Shown in pieces: positions 43,492-51,543 of a DNA stretch of 64,000 nt (positions within the stretch are counted from its first letter, which is position 1; each line of letters starts with the position of its first letter). The stretch covers positions 1 through 64,000 of the forward strand of contig JBBQPZ010000001.1 of assembly GCA_038216655.1 (NCBI GenBank), written 5' to 3'. The position numbers and the translations under genes are program-made. Origin of the DNA: JAFDWR01 sp038216655. GTDB lineage: Bacteria; Armatimonadota; Fimbriimonadia; Fimbriimonadales; Fimbriimonadaceae. The notes below the pieces were generated by a model. The model had not been told where the DNA came from and did no database searches. It saw only the letters and a program-made list of their open reading frames with translations.

Positions 43492-43514
43492 TGACTAGTT
43501 CATGAAACGAGTCA
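43492..43514. promoter_or_regulatory. Operator 1 for the adjacent TetR regulator
   Basis: TGACT at 43492 and AGTCA at 43510 form an inverted repeat with a 13-base spacer, and the ATG of tetR lies inside it. A second site with the same arms and the same spacer precedes the HlyD gene at 44165. TetR-type regulators commonly bind such sites over their own promoter and start, so autoregulation is likely. Confidence 0.78.
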
Positions 43515-44131
43515 GTCCAATCGCCGAGACAAAGTCCGCCGAATGCAGCACCCGTGAGATGATGCTGGATGCCGCCAACGCCCTCCTGAAGGAGAGCGGC
43601 TACAAGCGCATGACCATGGACGAAGTCGCGACGCGCGCGAACCTAGGGAAAGGCACGCTCTACCTGTACTTTGACAGCAAGGAGGATCTCGCCCTCTCCT
43701 GTATCGACCGCACCAACCGACGCCTGCAAGAGAGTCTGAAGACGATTGCACGAGGATCCAAGAGCCCCACAGAGAAGCTGGAGCAGATGCTGATCGAGCG
43801 CGTTTTGTACCGTTTTCGGGCAGTACAAGGGCACAAGGCGGGGATAGACGACGTGCTGTCTTGCCTTCGGCACGAGCTGTTCGAGCGCCGCGATCGATGG
43901 CACGCGGCGGAAGCTCAGTTGCTCGCGGAGGTTCTGGTGGAAGGACGCACCAAAGGCGAGTTCGACGTTGACGAGCCGTACGAAGTCGCGTCGGCCCTCG
44001 TGACCGCCACCAACGCGCTGCTCCCTTACAGCCTCAGCCCAAGAGAACTTGTCGAGCGCGTAGACGTCGAAAAGAGAATTCAGCGCATCTCGAAGATCCT
44101 TGTGAAGGGATTGTTGTCCGCGCCTTGCTAA
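43502..44131 (+). CDS. TetR/AcrR-family transcriptional regulator
   Basis: A 209-aa repressor-like protein. The N-terminal DNA-binding domain (about 20-65) has MLDAANALLKESGYKRMTMD and EVATRANLGKGTLYLYFDSK, the classic helix-turn-helix. The C-terminal ligand domain has no specific family signature. Both its own start and the promoter of the following HlyD gene carry TGACT-N13-AGTCA sites, so it most probably controls both, releasing when an unknown ligand is present. Confidence 0.95.
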   Translation: MKRVSPIAETKSAECSTREMMLDAANALLKESGYKRMTMDEVATRANLGKGTLYLYFDSKEDLALSCIDRTNRRLQESLKTIARGSKSPTEKLEQMLIERVLYRFRAVQGHKAGIDDVLSCLRHELFERRDRWHAAEAQLLAEVLVEGRTKGEFDVDEPYEVASALVTATNALLPYSLSPRELVERVDVEKRIQRISKILVKGLLSAPC

Positions 44132-44164
44132 CGATTCATGTCAGATCGACCTAGAAAATCTTAG

Positions 44165-44187
44165 TGACTGAATTACTGATTGAGTCA
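44165..44187. promoter_or_regulatory. Operator 2 for the adjacent TetR regulator
   Basis: TGACT at 44165 and AGTCA at 44183 with a 13-base spacer, the same arms and spacing as at 43492. It ends 16 bases before the HlyD start codon, where binding would block the ribosome site or promoter. Confidence 0.78.
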
Positions 44188-44203
44188 GTTGGGAAATCCA
44201 AAC

Positions 44204-45793
44204 ATGGCATCCATTCCTAAAGAGAGAGAAAGTGCAGACGAGCGCGAGAAGCCGGTCTTGACCGCTGAGCAATCTGCACCTGAGAAACCGAAGCGCAAGC
44301 CCCTGGTGGTCATTTTGCCGCTCGCACTCGTGGCCCTCGGTTTGTTCTATGGGATCAAGGTTTTCGTTTGGGCCAAGAACCACGTCAGCACCGACGACGC
44401 CACCATCGCATCCGACGTGATCAGCGTGGCGCCGCAGGTCAGTGGGACGGTACTCAAGGTAGACGTGAAGGAGAACGAGGTGGTCAAGAAGGGCCAACTG
44501 CTCGTCGAACTCGATGATGCTTCGTTCAAGACCGCCGTCGCGCAAGCTCAAGCGAACTACAATCTTGCCGTTGCCCAATCTAAGGGTGCGGTCGCCCAGA
44601 CTGGTTTGACCGGAAGAATCGGCGCCGCCCAGATTGTCCAGGCGCAAGGGCAGGTTGAGCAGAGCGAAAGCGCCGCCGTCGGCTCCACCGCCGATGTTCA
44701 GCGTTCCCGCTCCGCGGTCGCAGTGGCCAAGGCTCAGTCCTCAAGCGCAACCGCCGGAACCCGCGGGGCGGAGGCGGCCCTGAAAGCCGCGATATCGAAC
44801 CACCAAAAAGCCCTCGATTCGGTCAAGGGTGCCCAATCCGTGGTCGCCAGTTCCGAGTCGGCGGTTAAGACGGCTCAAGCTAACGCTGCCGCCGCCCACG
44901 CCTCCCTGGACCGTGCCCGCAGCGATTCCCAACGCGCCCAAACCCTGCTCGCCCAAGGTGCGATTTCTGCTCAGGAAGCCGAGCAGCTCGCCTCTACGAG
45001 CCGCGTTGCCCAGGCCCAAGCCGACGCGGCCGACCAACAAGTGACCTCCGCTCAGACGGCGGTGGAACAGCATCGCTCCGAAGTCGCGACTGCTCAAAGT
45101 CAGGTCGGAGCCGCCGAAGCTGCAATCACGCAGGCCCGCGCTCAGATTCAGGCAAGTAAGGATCAGGAGACAGCCTCCCGTGAACTGATAAGCCAGGCAG
45201 AGTCGCAGACAAAGATCGCCCAGTCGAACGTGCTCCAAAACCAAGCTAAGATTCGCCAGATGCGAGGCACGTTGCTTCAGGCGAACACCGCGCCGGTCCA
45301 GGTAGAGATCACTCGAAGCGGGCAGAACCAGGCCGAGGCAAAAGTCGAGCAGGCCGCCGCCGCGCTCAAGGAAGCGGAGATCCAGCTTTCGCGAACAAAG
45401 ATCTATGCCCCCTCGGACGGACGCGTGAGCAAGAAGACCGTCGAGGTGGGGGCTCTCGTTACCACCGGGACGCCGCTTATGGCCATCCTCCCGAGCGAAC
45501 TCGTCTGGGTCACCGCCAACTTCAAGGAAACCCAGTTGGCGAAGATGAAGGCGGGCGACAAGGTCGAGATTGTCGTCGACGGCCTTCCAGGTCATGAGTT
45601 CTCGGCGAAGATCAACAGCATCTCCGGCGGCACGGGAGCGACCTTCGCCCTCCTGCCGACTGACAATGCGACGGGCAACTTCACGAAGGTCGTCCAGCGC
45701 GTTCCGGTCAAGATCGACATCGATCCCGGTCAGCCCGACATGGATCGGTTGCGGACGGGAATGAGCGTTGACGCGACAGTTACCACCGACTGA
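44204..45793 (+). CDS. HlyD/EmrA-type membrane fusion protein
   Basis: A 529-aa periplasmic adaptor of an efflux system. It has one N-terminal helix (about 36-56, PLVVILPLALVALGLFYGIK), then the DDATIASDVISVAPQVSGTV lipoyl-like half and a very long coiled coil (about 115-395) rich in Ala/Gln repeats. The second lipoyl half is near 400 (KIYAPSDGRVSKKTVEVGAL) and the barrel follows. No MFS (EmrB) or TolC gene follows in this window: the next genes encode a small barrel and an LCP protein. The coiled coil is longer than in classical EmrA. Confidence 0.93.
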   Translation: MASIPKERESADEREKPVLTAEQSAPEKPKRKPLVVILPLALVALGLFYGIKVFVWAKNHVSTDDATIASDVISVAPQVSGTVLKVDVKENEVVKKGQLLVELDDASFKTAVAQAQANYNLAVAQSKGAVAQTGLTGRIGAAQIVQAQGQVEQSESAAVGSTADVQRSRSAVAVAKAQSSSATAGTRGAEAALKAAISNHQKALDSVKGAQSVVASSESAVKTAQANAAAAHASLDRARSDSQRAQTLLAQGAISAQEAEQLASTSRVAQAQADAADQQVTSAQTAVEQHRSEVATAQSQVGAAEAAITQARAQIQASKDQETASRELISQAESQTKIAQSNVLQNQAKIRQMRGTLLQANTAPVQVEITRSGQNQAEAKVEQAAAALKEAEIQLSRTKIYAPSDGRVSKKTVEVGALVTTGTPLMAILPSELVWVTANFKETQLAKMKAGDKVEIVVDGLPGHEFSAKINSISGGTGATFALLPTDNATGNFTKVVQRVPVKIDIDPGQPDMDRLRTGMSVDATVTTD

Positions 45794-45840
45794 CCGATCC
45801 TTTCGTCCCCCTGCATCGTCTTTATGCGTGAGGTGCTTGG

Positions 45841-46326
45841 ATGATGCGTTTGAAATCGTTGGGCTTGTTGGTAGTTTTCGGACTTGCGTCGGCGGCGATG
45901 GGCCAGCTTGGCGTCGGCCCGGTGTCGGGAGTGCGCGCGGGGCTATTCTTTCCCACCCAGTCAGGTTCCAGCGGAACGTGGTTCGCCTTCGGCGCGGATA
46001 CGCGCTTCGCCGGACTTAAAGTCCCGGGGCTGCCTCTGGGGGCCGCCGTTGAGGGTTCCATCGACTACTACTCCAAGGGCGGGAGCCGCAACATTCCCGT
46101 ACTGCTCAACTTCCGGGCGAGCTTCGGGAAGAACTCGGTCGCCCTTGGCGTGGGGCCAGGATTCAGCCGCGTCTCCGGCGGCGAAAGCGTCGGTCTTGAC
46201 TTTGCATTAAGTGCTCGAACCTCGCTCAGCACCGGACCTCTGCCCCTGTTTATTGAGGGCCGCTATTACATGGCCTCAAGAGCCGCCGTGAGGGGATTTG
46301 CCGTCATGCTGGGGATTAGGTTCTAG
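45841..46326 (+). CDS. Small outer-membrane beta-barrel-like protein
   Basis: A 161-aa protein with a signal peptide (MMRLKSLGLLVVFGLASAAM), then alternating strands (VGPVSGVRAGLFFP, FIEGRYYMASRAAVRGFAVM) and a C-terminal aromatic Phe (IRF), as expected for outer-membrane barrels. Length suggests eight strands or fewer. It follows the HlyD gene by 47 bases, so it might be part of the same transcription unit. Confidence 0.75.
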   Translation: MMRLKSLGLLVVFGLASAAMGQLGVGPVSGVRAGLFFPTQSGSSGTWFAFGADTRFAGLKVPGLPLGAAVEGSIDYYSKGGSRNIPVLLNFRASFGKNSVALGVGPGFSRVSGGESVGLDFALSARTSLSTGPLPLFIEGRYYMASRAAVRGFAVMLGIRF

Positions 46327-46391
46327 CAGACGGGAACTTGCATGCGGTATATGTCATCTTTGATGGGAATCGACCCAGAGGTTCAAAACAC

Positions 46392-46577
46392 ATGAAACTT
46401 TCAGCTAGAGGATTTGTAACGACGCTCATGGTGAGCGCAGTGGCGATGGGTATGGCCCAGAGCAATGGACCCAAGGACTTCTCGCTCCGTTTGGGCGCGC
46501 AGTTCCCCCGAGCGGGTGGCGACACCAACTTGGCCGTCGGCGTGGACTTCAAGCTCCGCGGCGCTAACGCCGCTTGA
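46392..46577 (+). CDS. Short exported protein, possible truncated barrel paralogue
   Basis: A 61-aa frame with a signal peptide (MKLSARGFVTTLMVSAVAMG) and one or two barrel-like strands (DFSLRLGAQFPRAGGDTN, LAVGVDFKLRG), then a stop. The strands resemble the start of the preceding barrel's mature part. A full barrel should be two to three times longer, so this looks like a broken copy or a small periplasmic peptide. A near-repeat TTGAATTCTGTTGAATTGAG sits at its end. Confidence 0.55.
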   Translation: MKLSARGFVTTLMVSAVAMGMAQSNGPKDFSLRLGAQFPRAGGDTNLAVGVDFKLRGANAA

Positions 46578-46594
46578 ATTCTGTTGAATTGAGC

Positions 46595-47917
46595 ATGGCG
46601 GACCCTTCAACCCGAAAGCGCTGGATTAAGAGAATCGCGCTCCTGACCGCGGCCGCGGCCCTCATTTGCGGCGGCGTCTGGGCAACGCGCGTGGCGCGCA
46701 GCTTCACGGGCAAAGGAGACTCGATCCTCGACGTCTGGAAGGGGATTAGCAACCCGCGCTCGCTCTTTCCGAACAAGGATCGGATCGTCATCCTGATTGC
46801 CGGGAAGGACTACGACCATGACATCCACGACATGCCGTCCAGCGCGAAGGCGCGCTCCGACTCCATCATGCTCGTCTGCGCGGACCTGGTCAACAAGAAG
46901 CTGACCGCGGTCAGCATCCCCCGCGATACCCAAGTCACCGGCCCGGATGGTCTCAAGCATAAGATCAATGCGATGCTCCAGATGGGCAAGATCGAATTGC
47001 TTGAGCAGACGATCCGCAAGGAGTTCGGCGTGGTTCCCGATTACCACGTCCTGTTGAAGGACCTCGCCGTGAAGGCGCTTGTCGACGCGGTCGGCGGGAT
47101 CGAAGTGGACGTTCTCGACGACATGTTCTATCAGGACTCCTGGGGCTCCCTCTCGATCGACCTCCACAAGGGCCACCAGCAGCTCAACGGCGACCAGGCG
47201 ATCGGCTACGTCCGCTTCCGCAAGATGGGCGACCATAAGATCGTCGCTGGAAAGATTGTTCCCATTCCGGTCCACCCATCGCTGGAAGAAGGCGATATCC
47301 GGCGAACCGAGCGCCAACAGATACTTCTTCACGCCCTCCTCAGCCAGGCGATGAGCCCGTCCAACCTCTTGCATGCGGATTCAATCGTCGAAACAGGTTT
47401 CAAGCAGATGGAGATGAGCCTCTCCCGCCCGCAGGTCCTCGCCCTCGCGACGATCTTTAAGGGCCAGGACCTGGGCCACAATCCAAGCGCCACGATCCCC
47501 GGCACGGACGGCAAGGACGACGGCGTGTACTACTACATGGCCGACATCCCGCGCACCAGACTCACGATGCACTGGCTGATGGACGGCGACGAAGCGGCGG
47601 GCCGCAAGCTGGTCCGCGCGGTGGTCTACAACGCCAGCGGAGCAAAGGGACTGAACGGGCAAGCCACGGATTCAATCAACGAACTCGGCTTCTCCGGCAT
47701 CAACGGGGGCGTTTCCCACGCCACATCTCCCGCGTCGACTGTCACGTACCGGAAGGCGGTTCACGAGGCCTATGCCCGTGAAATAGCCACCAAGCTCGGG
47801 ATCACGAACGTCACCAAGGACACCGGCGACCCCCGCGCCGATTGGCGCCCCGAGGTCAAGGTGACCCTCGGCCAGGACCTGGCCGCAACCAAGAAGCCTG
47901 CGAACCCGACGCCGTAA
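46595..47917 (+). CDS. LytR-CpsA-Psr (LCP) family protein
   Basis: A 440-aa protein: one N-terminal helix (about 15-33) and an LCP domain with KARSDSIMLVCADL, SIPRDTQVTGPDGLKHKINA and VDAVGGIEVDV near the polyprenyl-phosphate site. A C-terminal LytR_C region follows (VVYNASGAKGLNGQATDSIN). LCP enzymes attach glycopolymers to peptidoglycan or to proteins. In diderms the acceptor is uncertain. I use the ATG at 46595 (MADPSTRKRW); a TTG seven codons earlier is possible. Confidence 0.93.
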   Translation: MADPSTRKRWIKRIALLTAAAALICGGVWATRVARSFTGKGDSILDVWKGISNPRSLFPNKDRIVILIAGKDYDHDIHDMPSSAKARSDSIMLVCADLVNKKLTAVSIPRDTQVTGPDGLKHKINAMLQMGKIELLEQTIRKEFGVVPDYHVLLKDLAVKALVDAVGGIEVDVLDDMFYQDSWGSLSIDLHKGHQQLNGDQAIGYVRFRKMGDHKIVAGKIVPIPVHPSLEEGDIRRTERQQILLHALLSQAMSPSNLLHADSIVETGFKQMEMSLSRPQVLALATIFKGQDLGHNPSATIPGTDGKDDGVYYYMADIPRTRLTMHWLMDGDEAAGRKLVRAVVYNASGAKGLNGQATDSINELGFSGINGGVSHATSPASTVTYRKAVHEAYAREIATKLGITNVTKDTGDPRADWRPEVKVTLGQDLAATKKPANPTP

Positions 47918-47922
47918 GCCTC

Positions 47923-47958
47923 TTTGGATTGCGCCGACCCGGGTCGGCGCAATCCAAA
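47923..47958. repeat. Perfect 36-bp palindrome downstream of the LCP gene
   Basis: TTTGGATTGCGCCGACCC is followed immediately by its exact reverse complement, with no loop and no T-tract on either side. It begins five bases after the LCP stop and sits in the convergent gap to glnA. It is not a typical rho-independent terminator; it might be a protein-binding or cruciform site. Confidence 0.95.
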
Positions 47959-47975
47959 AGGCGCTAGATGCAGCA

Positions 47976-48003
47976 AAAAGCCCCTCCGAGAAATCTCGGA
48001 GGG
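47976..48003 (-). terminator. Terminator of glnA
   Basis: On the minus strand CCCTCCGAGA and TCTCGGAGGG pair, followed by GCTTTTTGC, 18 bases beyond the glnA stop. It is independent of the 36-bp palindrome beside it. Confidence 0.9.
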
Positions 48004-48021
48004 ACTTGAGTCGGGTCCGCT

Positions 48022-49428
48022 CTAATAGTCGGAGTAGAGGAAGAACTCGTACGGGTGCGGGCGAAGATCGACCGCGTCGCACTCGTTCAGGAGCTTGTAC
48101 TCGATGTACGTCTCAATGAGGTCCTTGGTGAAGACGTCGCCCTTCAGGAGGAACTCGTGGTCCTTGGCGAGCGCGTGCAGCGTCTCGCGTAGGGAGCCCG
48201 GGGTGGTGGCGATCCCGACACGCTCGATCGCGGGCAGCTCGTACAGGTCCTTGTCGAGCGGCGTCGGCGGCTCGATGCGGTTCTGAATGCCGTCGATGCC
48301 GGCCATCAGGAGCGCGGAGAAGGCGAGGTACGGATTCGCCATCGGGTCCGGCGCGCGGAACTCCACGCGCTTGGCCTTGGGCGACTTGCTGACCATCGGG
48401 ATGCGAACGCAGGCGGAGCGGTTTCGCTGCGAATACATCAGGTTGATCGGTGCTTCGTAGCCCGGCACCAAACGTCGGTAGGAGTTGGTGGTCGGAGCGC
48501 AGAAGGCCAACAGCGCGGGCGCGTGCTTGAGGAGGCCCCCGATGTACCAGCGAGCGGTGTCACTGAGCCCGGCGTAGCCAGCCTCGTCGTACATCATCGT
48601 CTCGCCGTTCTTCCAGATCGATTGGTGGACGTGCATCCCGCTGCCGTTGTCGCCAAAGAGAGGCTTGGGCATGAAGGTCGCGATCATTCCAGACTCGTAC
48701 GCCTCGTTCTTGACGACGTACTTGTATTTCATGATCTTGTCGGCAACCTTCTTCAGGGTGTCGAACTTCATGTCGATTTCGCACTGGCCGACCGCGACCT
48801 CGTGGTGGTGCATCTCGATCTCGATGCCGATTGCATCCATCTGAGCGCACATGCGGGATCGAAGATCGCTGAGCTTGTCGGCGGGGGCACAGGGGTAGTA
48901 GCCGCCCTTCGCCTTGAGGGTGAAGCCGGAGTTGTCCTGCTTGCCCGAGTTCCACCAGGCTTCATCGATGTCGAGCTTGTAGCCGCAACTGTTCGGCGTG
49001 TTCTCGAAGGACATCTGATCGAAGACGAAGAACTCGGCTTCGGGGCCGAAGAAAGCGGTATCGCCGATGCCTGTCGACTTCAAGTACTGCTCGCACTTGT
49101 CGGCGACGTAGCGCGGATCGCGGCTGTAAGGCTGGCGCGTGAGCGGATCCTCGACCTGGCAGATGACGACGATCGTTTTCTGCTCGCTGTAGGGGTCGAT
49201 GAATAGCGACTCCGTGTCCGGAATCAGCAGCATGTCCGATTCATTGATCGTTTGGAAGCCGCGGATGCTCGATCCGTCGAAGGGAAGGCCATCTTCGAAC
49301 GCGTCCACGGTGAAGTGGCCGACTGGCATGGTGAAGTGCTGCCAGGTGCCGAGAAGGTCGGTAAACCGAATGTCGACGAATACTGCTTCGCTTTCTTTTA
49401 TCTGCGCAATGGCTTGCTTTGGTGTCAT
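48022..49428 (-). CDS. glnA: Glutamine synthetase type I
   Basis: Makes glutamine from glutamate and ammonia, cytoplasmic dodecamer. The 468 aa fits the beta-type subfamily. Motifs: FTDLLGTWQHFTMPVGHF, DGSSIRGFQTINESDMLLIP, the metal region AFFGPEAEFFVFD, the GDNGSGMHVHQSIWK loop, NLMYSQRNRSACVRIP, and the adenylylation-type Tyr in KDLYELP near residue 390. A glnE or glnB gene is not near. The ATG has a GGGAG ribosome site. I saw no glutamine riboswitch in the leader. Confidence 0.97.
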   Translation of the reverse strand: MTPKQAIAQIKESEAVFVDIRFTDLLGTWQHFTMPVGHFTVDAFEDGLPFDGSSIRGFQTINESDMLLIPDTESLFIDPYSEQKTIVVICQVEDPLTRQPYSRDPRYVADKCEQYLKSTGIGDTAFFGPEAEFFVFDQMSFENTPNSCGYKLDIDEAWWNSGKQDNSGFTLKAKGGYYPCAPADKLSDLRSRMCAQMDAIGIEIEMHHHEVAVGQCEIDMKFDTLKKVADKIMKYKYVVKNEAYESGMIATFMPKPLFGDNGSGMHVHQSIWKNGETMMYDEAGYAGLSDTARWYIGGLLKHAPALLAFCAPTTNSYRRLVPGYEAPINLMYSQRNRSACVRIPMVSKSPKAKRVEFRAPDPMANPYLAFSALLMAGIDGIQNRIEPPTPLDKDLYELPAIERVGIATTPGSLRETLHALAKDHEFLLKGDVFTKDLIETYIEYKLLNECDAVDLRPHPYEFFLYSDY

Positions 49429-49685
49429 TTATTCTCCCGAGTCGTGATAGGGCGGAATCGCGCAATCGTTGCGCGCTGCGCTCGCCTCGGGCCCCAAAGG
49501 ACCCTCTCCGTCCAGCGCTCCTGGTCGGCGTCGTTGCCGCATTCGAGATGACAGATTATCTCTTCATAAAGGGGCAATGATAGGGGTAGACAGTCGTTGC
49601 AGATAGTTCCGCAAAGGCACGAGCATCGGATGCCTTCGATCGTTCGTCTTTGCTCTAAGCGTTCGAGCCCATGCTTGGCGGAATT

Positions 49686-49727
49686 GTCATCCCGAGGGAG
49701 CCCTAGCGACATCGAGGGATCTGACAG
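49686..49727. repeat. One-armed type C repeat (copy 2)
   Basis: Starts GTCATCCCGAGGGAGCCC and ends GGGATCTGACAG. It differs from the left arm at 10527 in three of 42 positions and has no right arm. It forms the 3' end of a small minus-strand frame (49703-49921). Confidence 0.85.
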
Positions 49728-49921
49728 TAGTTGTATCGTGCGCGCTTTGCGTTGACAACCTTGTCCGGCGGGATGAACAGGAAGCAATTACCGTCAGGTT
49801 CCTCCACCTGGGCGATGCTCTCACACTCAGACTCAGAATGTCTGCCCTCGAATCTAGCCCTTTGTGCTTTCCTCTTGAACTCGGGAACCCTGGCCTTGAT
49901 TCTCTCTGTAAGCTCTGTCAA
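49703..49921 (-). CDS. Small ORF ending in a type C repeat, possible remnant
   Basis: A 72-codon frame with a TTG start (LTELTERIKARVPEFKRKAQ) that reads like charged, helical coding sequence for 60 residues and then ends within the type C repeat. A gene whose end was replaced by the repeat would look like this. No ribosome site is clear and I do not recognise the family. The structured leader of the next gene starts just past its TTG, on the other strand. Confidence 0.3.
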   Translation of the reverse strand: MTELTERIKARVPEFKRKAQRARFEGRHSESECESIAQVEEPDGNCFLFIPPDKVVNAKRARYNYCQIPRCR

Positions 49922-49931
49922 GTCTGAAGAT

Positions 49932-50074
49932 GGCGGGGGCTGCCTTGGCTGGTCGCCGCCGGTTCAGCTTTAGCGAAGGCATTCGGAACATTTATTGTCC
50001 GGAGCCGAAACCGTGCATGATCGGGACAAGGCATGGCTGCCGCGGTTATCAGAGGCCCGGCAGCCCCTTTTTTG
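49932..50074 (+). promoter_or_regulatory. Candidate attenuator-type RNA leader of the TMEM14-like gene
   Basis: A stretch of about 140 bases before 50093 contains short hairpins (GGCGG...CCGCC, TTCAGCTTTAGCGAA, CGGAAC...GTCCG), then a terminator hairpin with a U-run. GGGGCTGCC at 49936 is exactly complementary to GGCAGCCCC at 50059, which is the 3' half of the terminator stem, so pairing of the first would prevent the second. This mutually exclusive arrangement is the architecture of riboswitches and attenuators. I do not recognise the ligand class. The alternative is a small RNA with its own terminator. Confidence 0.55.
50035..50073 (+). terminator. Terminator-like hairpin immediately before a start codon
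   Basis: GGCTGCCG pairs with CGGCAGCC around a 15-base loop, followed by CCTTTTTTG. It ends 19 bases before the ATG at 50093, and no plus-strand gene lies upstream for about 2 kb. It is therefore a leader terminator or the end of a small RNA. Confidence 0.82.
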
Positions 50075-50092
50075 CCTGGTACCCTGATGCAT

Positions 50093-50458
50093 ATGAAATG
50101 GCTCGGTAGCGTCCTCCTTGCATACGGCGTGATCATGATCGCCCTCGGCCTGTACGCATTCATGAAGGACAAGAGCGTGATGTCCCTTGTCGGCGGGGGT
50201 GCCATCGGAGTCCTCGTAATCGTCGGTGCCGCCGTCGCCCAGACCTGGCCGTCGATCGGCTACGGCATCGCCGCTGTCGCAACGATTGCTGCGATGCTAA
50301 GATTCGCCAAACCGCTGTTCGCCGACCACAAGTGGTATCCAGCCGGAGTGATCTTCGCTCTCTCCGCGATCACCCTCATCTGCCTAGCGATCGGCCACCT
50401 TCAGAACCGCACATCGACGGTCGATGTGCCATCAGATGAGAAACAGGAGAAGGAGTGA
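50093..50458 (+). CDS. TMEM14/UPF0136-like small membrane protein
   Basis: A 121-aa protein with about four helices: WLGSVLLAYGVIMIALGLYA, the SLVGGGAIGVLVIVGAAVA loop and helix, then WYPAGVIFALSAITLICLAI and a charged C-terminal tail. The helix spacing and the GG/PAG motifs resemble the TMEM14 family, whose eukaryotic members are mitochondrial and whose bacterial function is unknown. The start may be the ATG at 50087 (MHMKW) or 50093 (MKW). Confidence 0.75.
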   Translation: MKWLGSVLLAYGVIMIALGLYAFMKDKSVMSLVGGGAIGVLVIVGAAVAQTWPSIGYGIAAVATIAAMLRFAKPLFADHKWYPAGVIFALSAITLICLAIGHLQNRTSTVDVPSDEKQEKE

Positions 50459-50489
50459 AGGTATCAGGGTATTAGGGAATACCTCCCTG

Positions 50490-51491
50490 TCAATACTCAA
50501 TCCGCAGAATCGGCATCACTCGAACCTCGGCCTCTTCGGGCCCTCGTGAAGTCAGGACGGTGACGACCTCGCCGTCGCCGCTTGCCTCGTTCCTCACAAT
50601 CGCCGCGCCAATGTGGCCGTAGTCGGGCGAGAAGGCGATGCTGGTCACCACCCCCGCTTCGGCACGACGGGCGTGAGAAATGACCGCCCCAATCTCGAGC
50701 GGATGCTCCGCCATCAGGCCGACCCAAGTCTTGTTGGCATGGCCGCGACTATGCATCCGCATCAATATCTCCTGCCCCATATAGCAGCCCTTTGAGTAGC
50801 TAATGTGGCGGGCTTCGAAAGCAGAGCCTAGTTCAGCGGGAAGAGTCTTGGCGGTGACATCGCTTCCGAATCGGGGAACGCCTGCCTCGACGCGTGCCGC
50901 CTCCGCCGCAGAGGCGTGAATCTTGGGGATACCCTTTGCGATGGTCTCCATGAGGGCAGTCTTGTCAGCGGGGACAAGGACATCCCATCCGCCCATGCCC
51001 GTCCGGTTCGAGCGCAACATCCAAACCTCGACTCCGTCTACCTCCGCCATGCCCGCATCGAGCGTCGGGAGCGTCAGGCGCTCGCCCAATACGGCCGATG
51101 CGGTCGGGCCTTGCACCGATAGCAAGTGATAGGCGGCCGTGACGTCGGTGGCGACGACGTCTTCAAGGATCACCATCGTCTCCGCGCGCTGTAGCACCGC
51201 TTCCGCGCACTCCCGTGCGGTCGTCAGGAAGAACCGGTCGGCCCCCGCCCAAACGTCACAGATCGCCACGATCTGCCCTGTCGCCTGGCACAGGCAAAAC
51301 GCACTCGCAGTGCCCGGAGTAAAGGAGCGGAGGTCGTTGGTGGCTTGGCCCTGCAGCCAACCCTTGCGATCTTCACCCGTTAAGATGAGCACGGACAAGT
51401 GATCCGTGGGAATAATCCCACATTCTCCGCGAAGGAGATCGTAGGACTCGGTAGCGGCGGGGCTCAGGGCGTTGGAGACGGTCTCGGGCAT
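50490..51491 (-). CDS. ygfZ: YgfZ/GcvT-like folate-binding protein
   Basis: A 333-aa protein related to the T protein of the glycine cleavage system and to YgfZ/IBA57, which helps assemble Fe-S clusters with tetrahydrofolate. The diagnostic KGCYMGQEILMRMHSRGH motif (K-G-C-Y-x-G-Q-E) is present near residue 230, and KGWLQGQATNDL near 43 matches the N-terminal GcvT region. It is convergent with the TMEM14-like gene; the 31-bp gap contains short repeats with GTATT words. Confidence 0.92.
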   Translation of the reverse strand: MPETVSNALSPAATESYDLLRGECGIIPTDHLSVLILTGEDRKGWLQGQATNDLRSFTPGTASAFCLCQATGQIVAICDVWAGADRFFLTTARECAEAVLQRAETMVILEDVVATDVTAAYHLLSVQGPTASAVLGERLTLPTLDAGMAEVDGVEVWMLRSNRTGMGGWDVLVPADKTALMETIAKGIPKIHASAAEAARVEAGVPRFGSDVTAKTLPAELGSAFEARHISYSKGCYMGQEILMRMHSRGHANKTWVGLMAEHPLEIGAVISHARRAEAGVVTSIAFSPDYGHIGAAIVRNEASGDGEVVTVLTSRGPEEAEVRVMPILRIEY

Positions 51492-51543
51492 GTCGAAGAT
51501 GGTCGAATAAGGATCGGGGAATAGACTAATCTCGCGCGATTAG

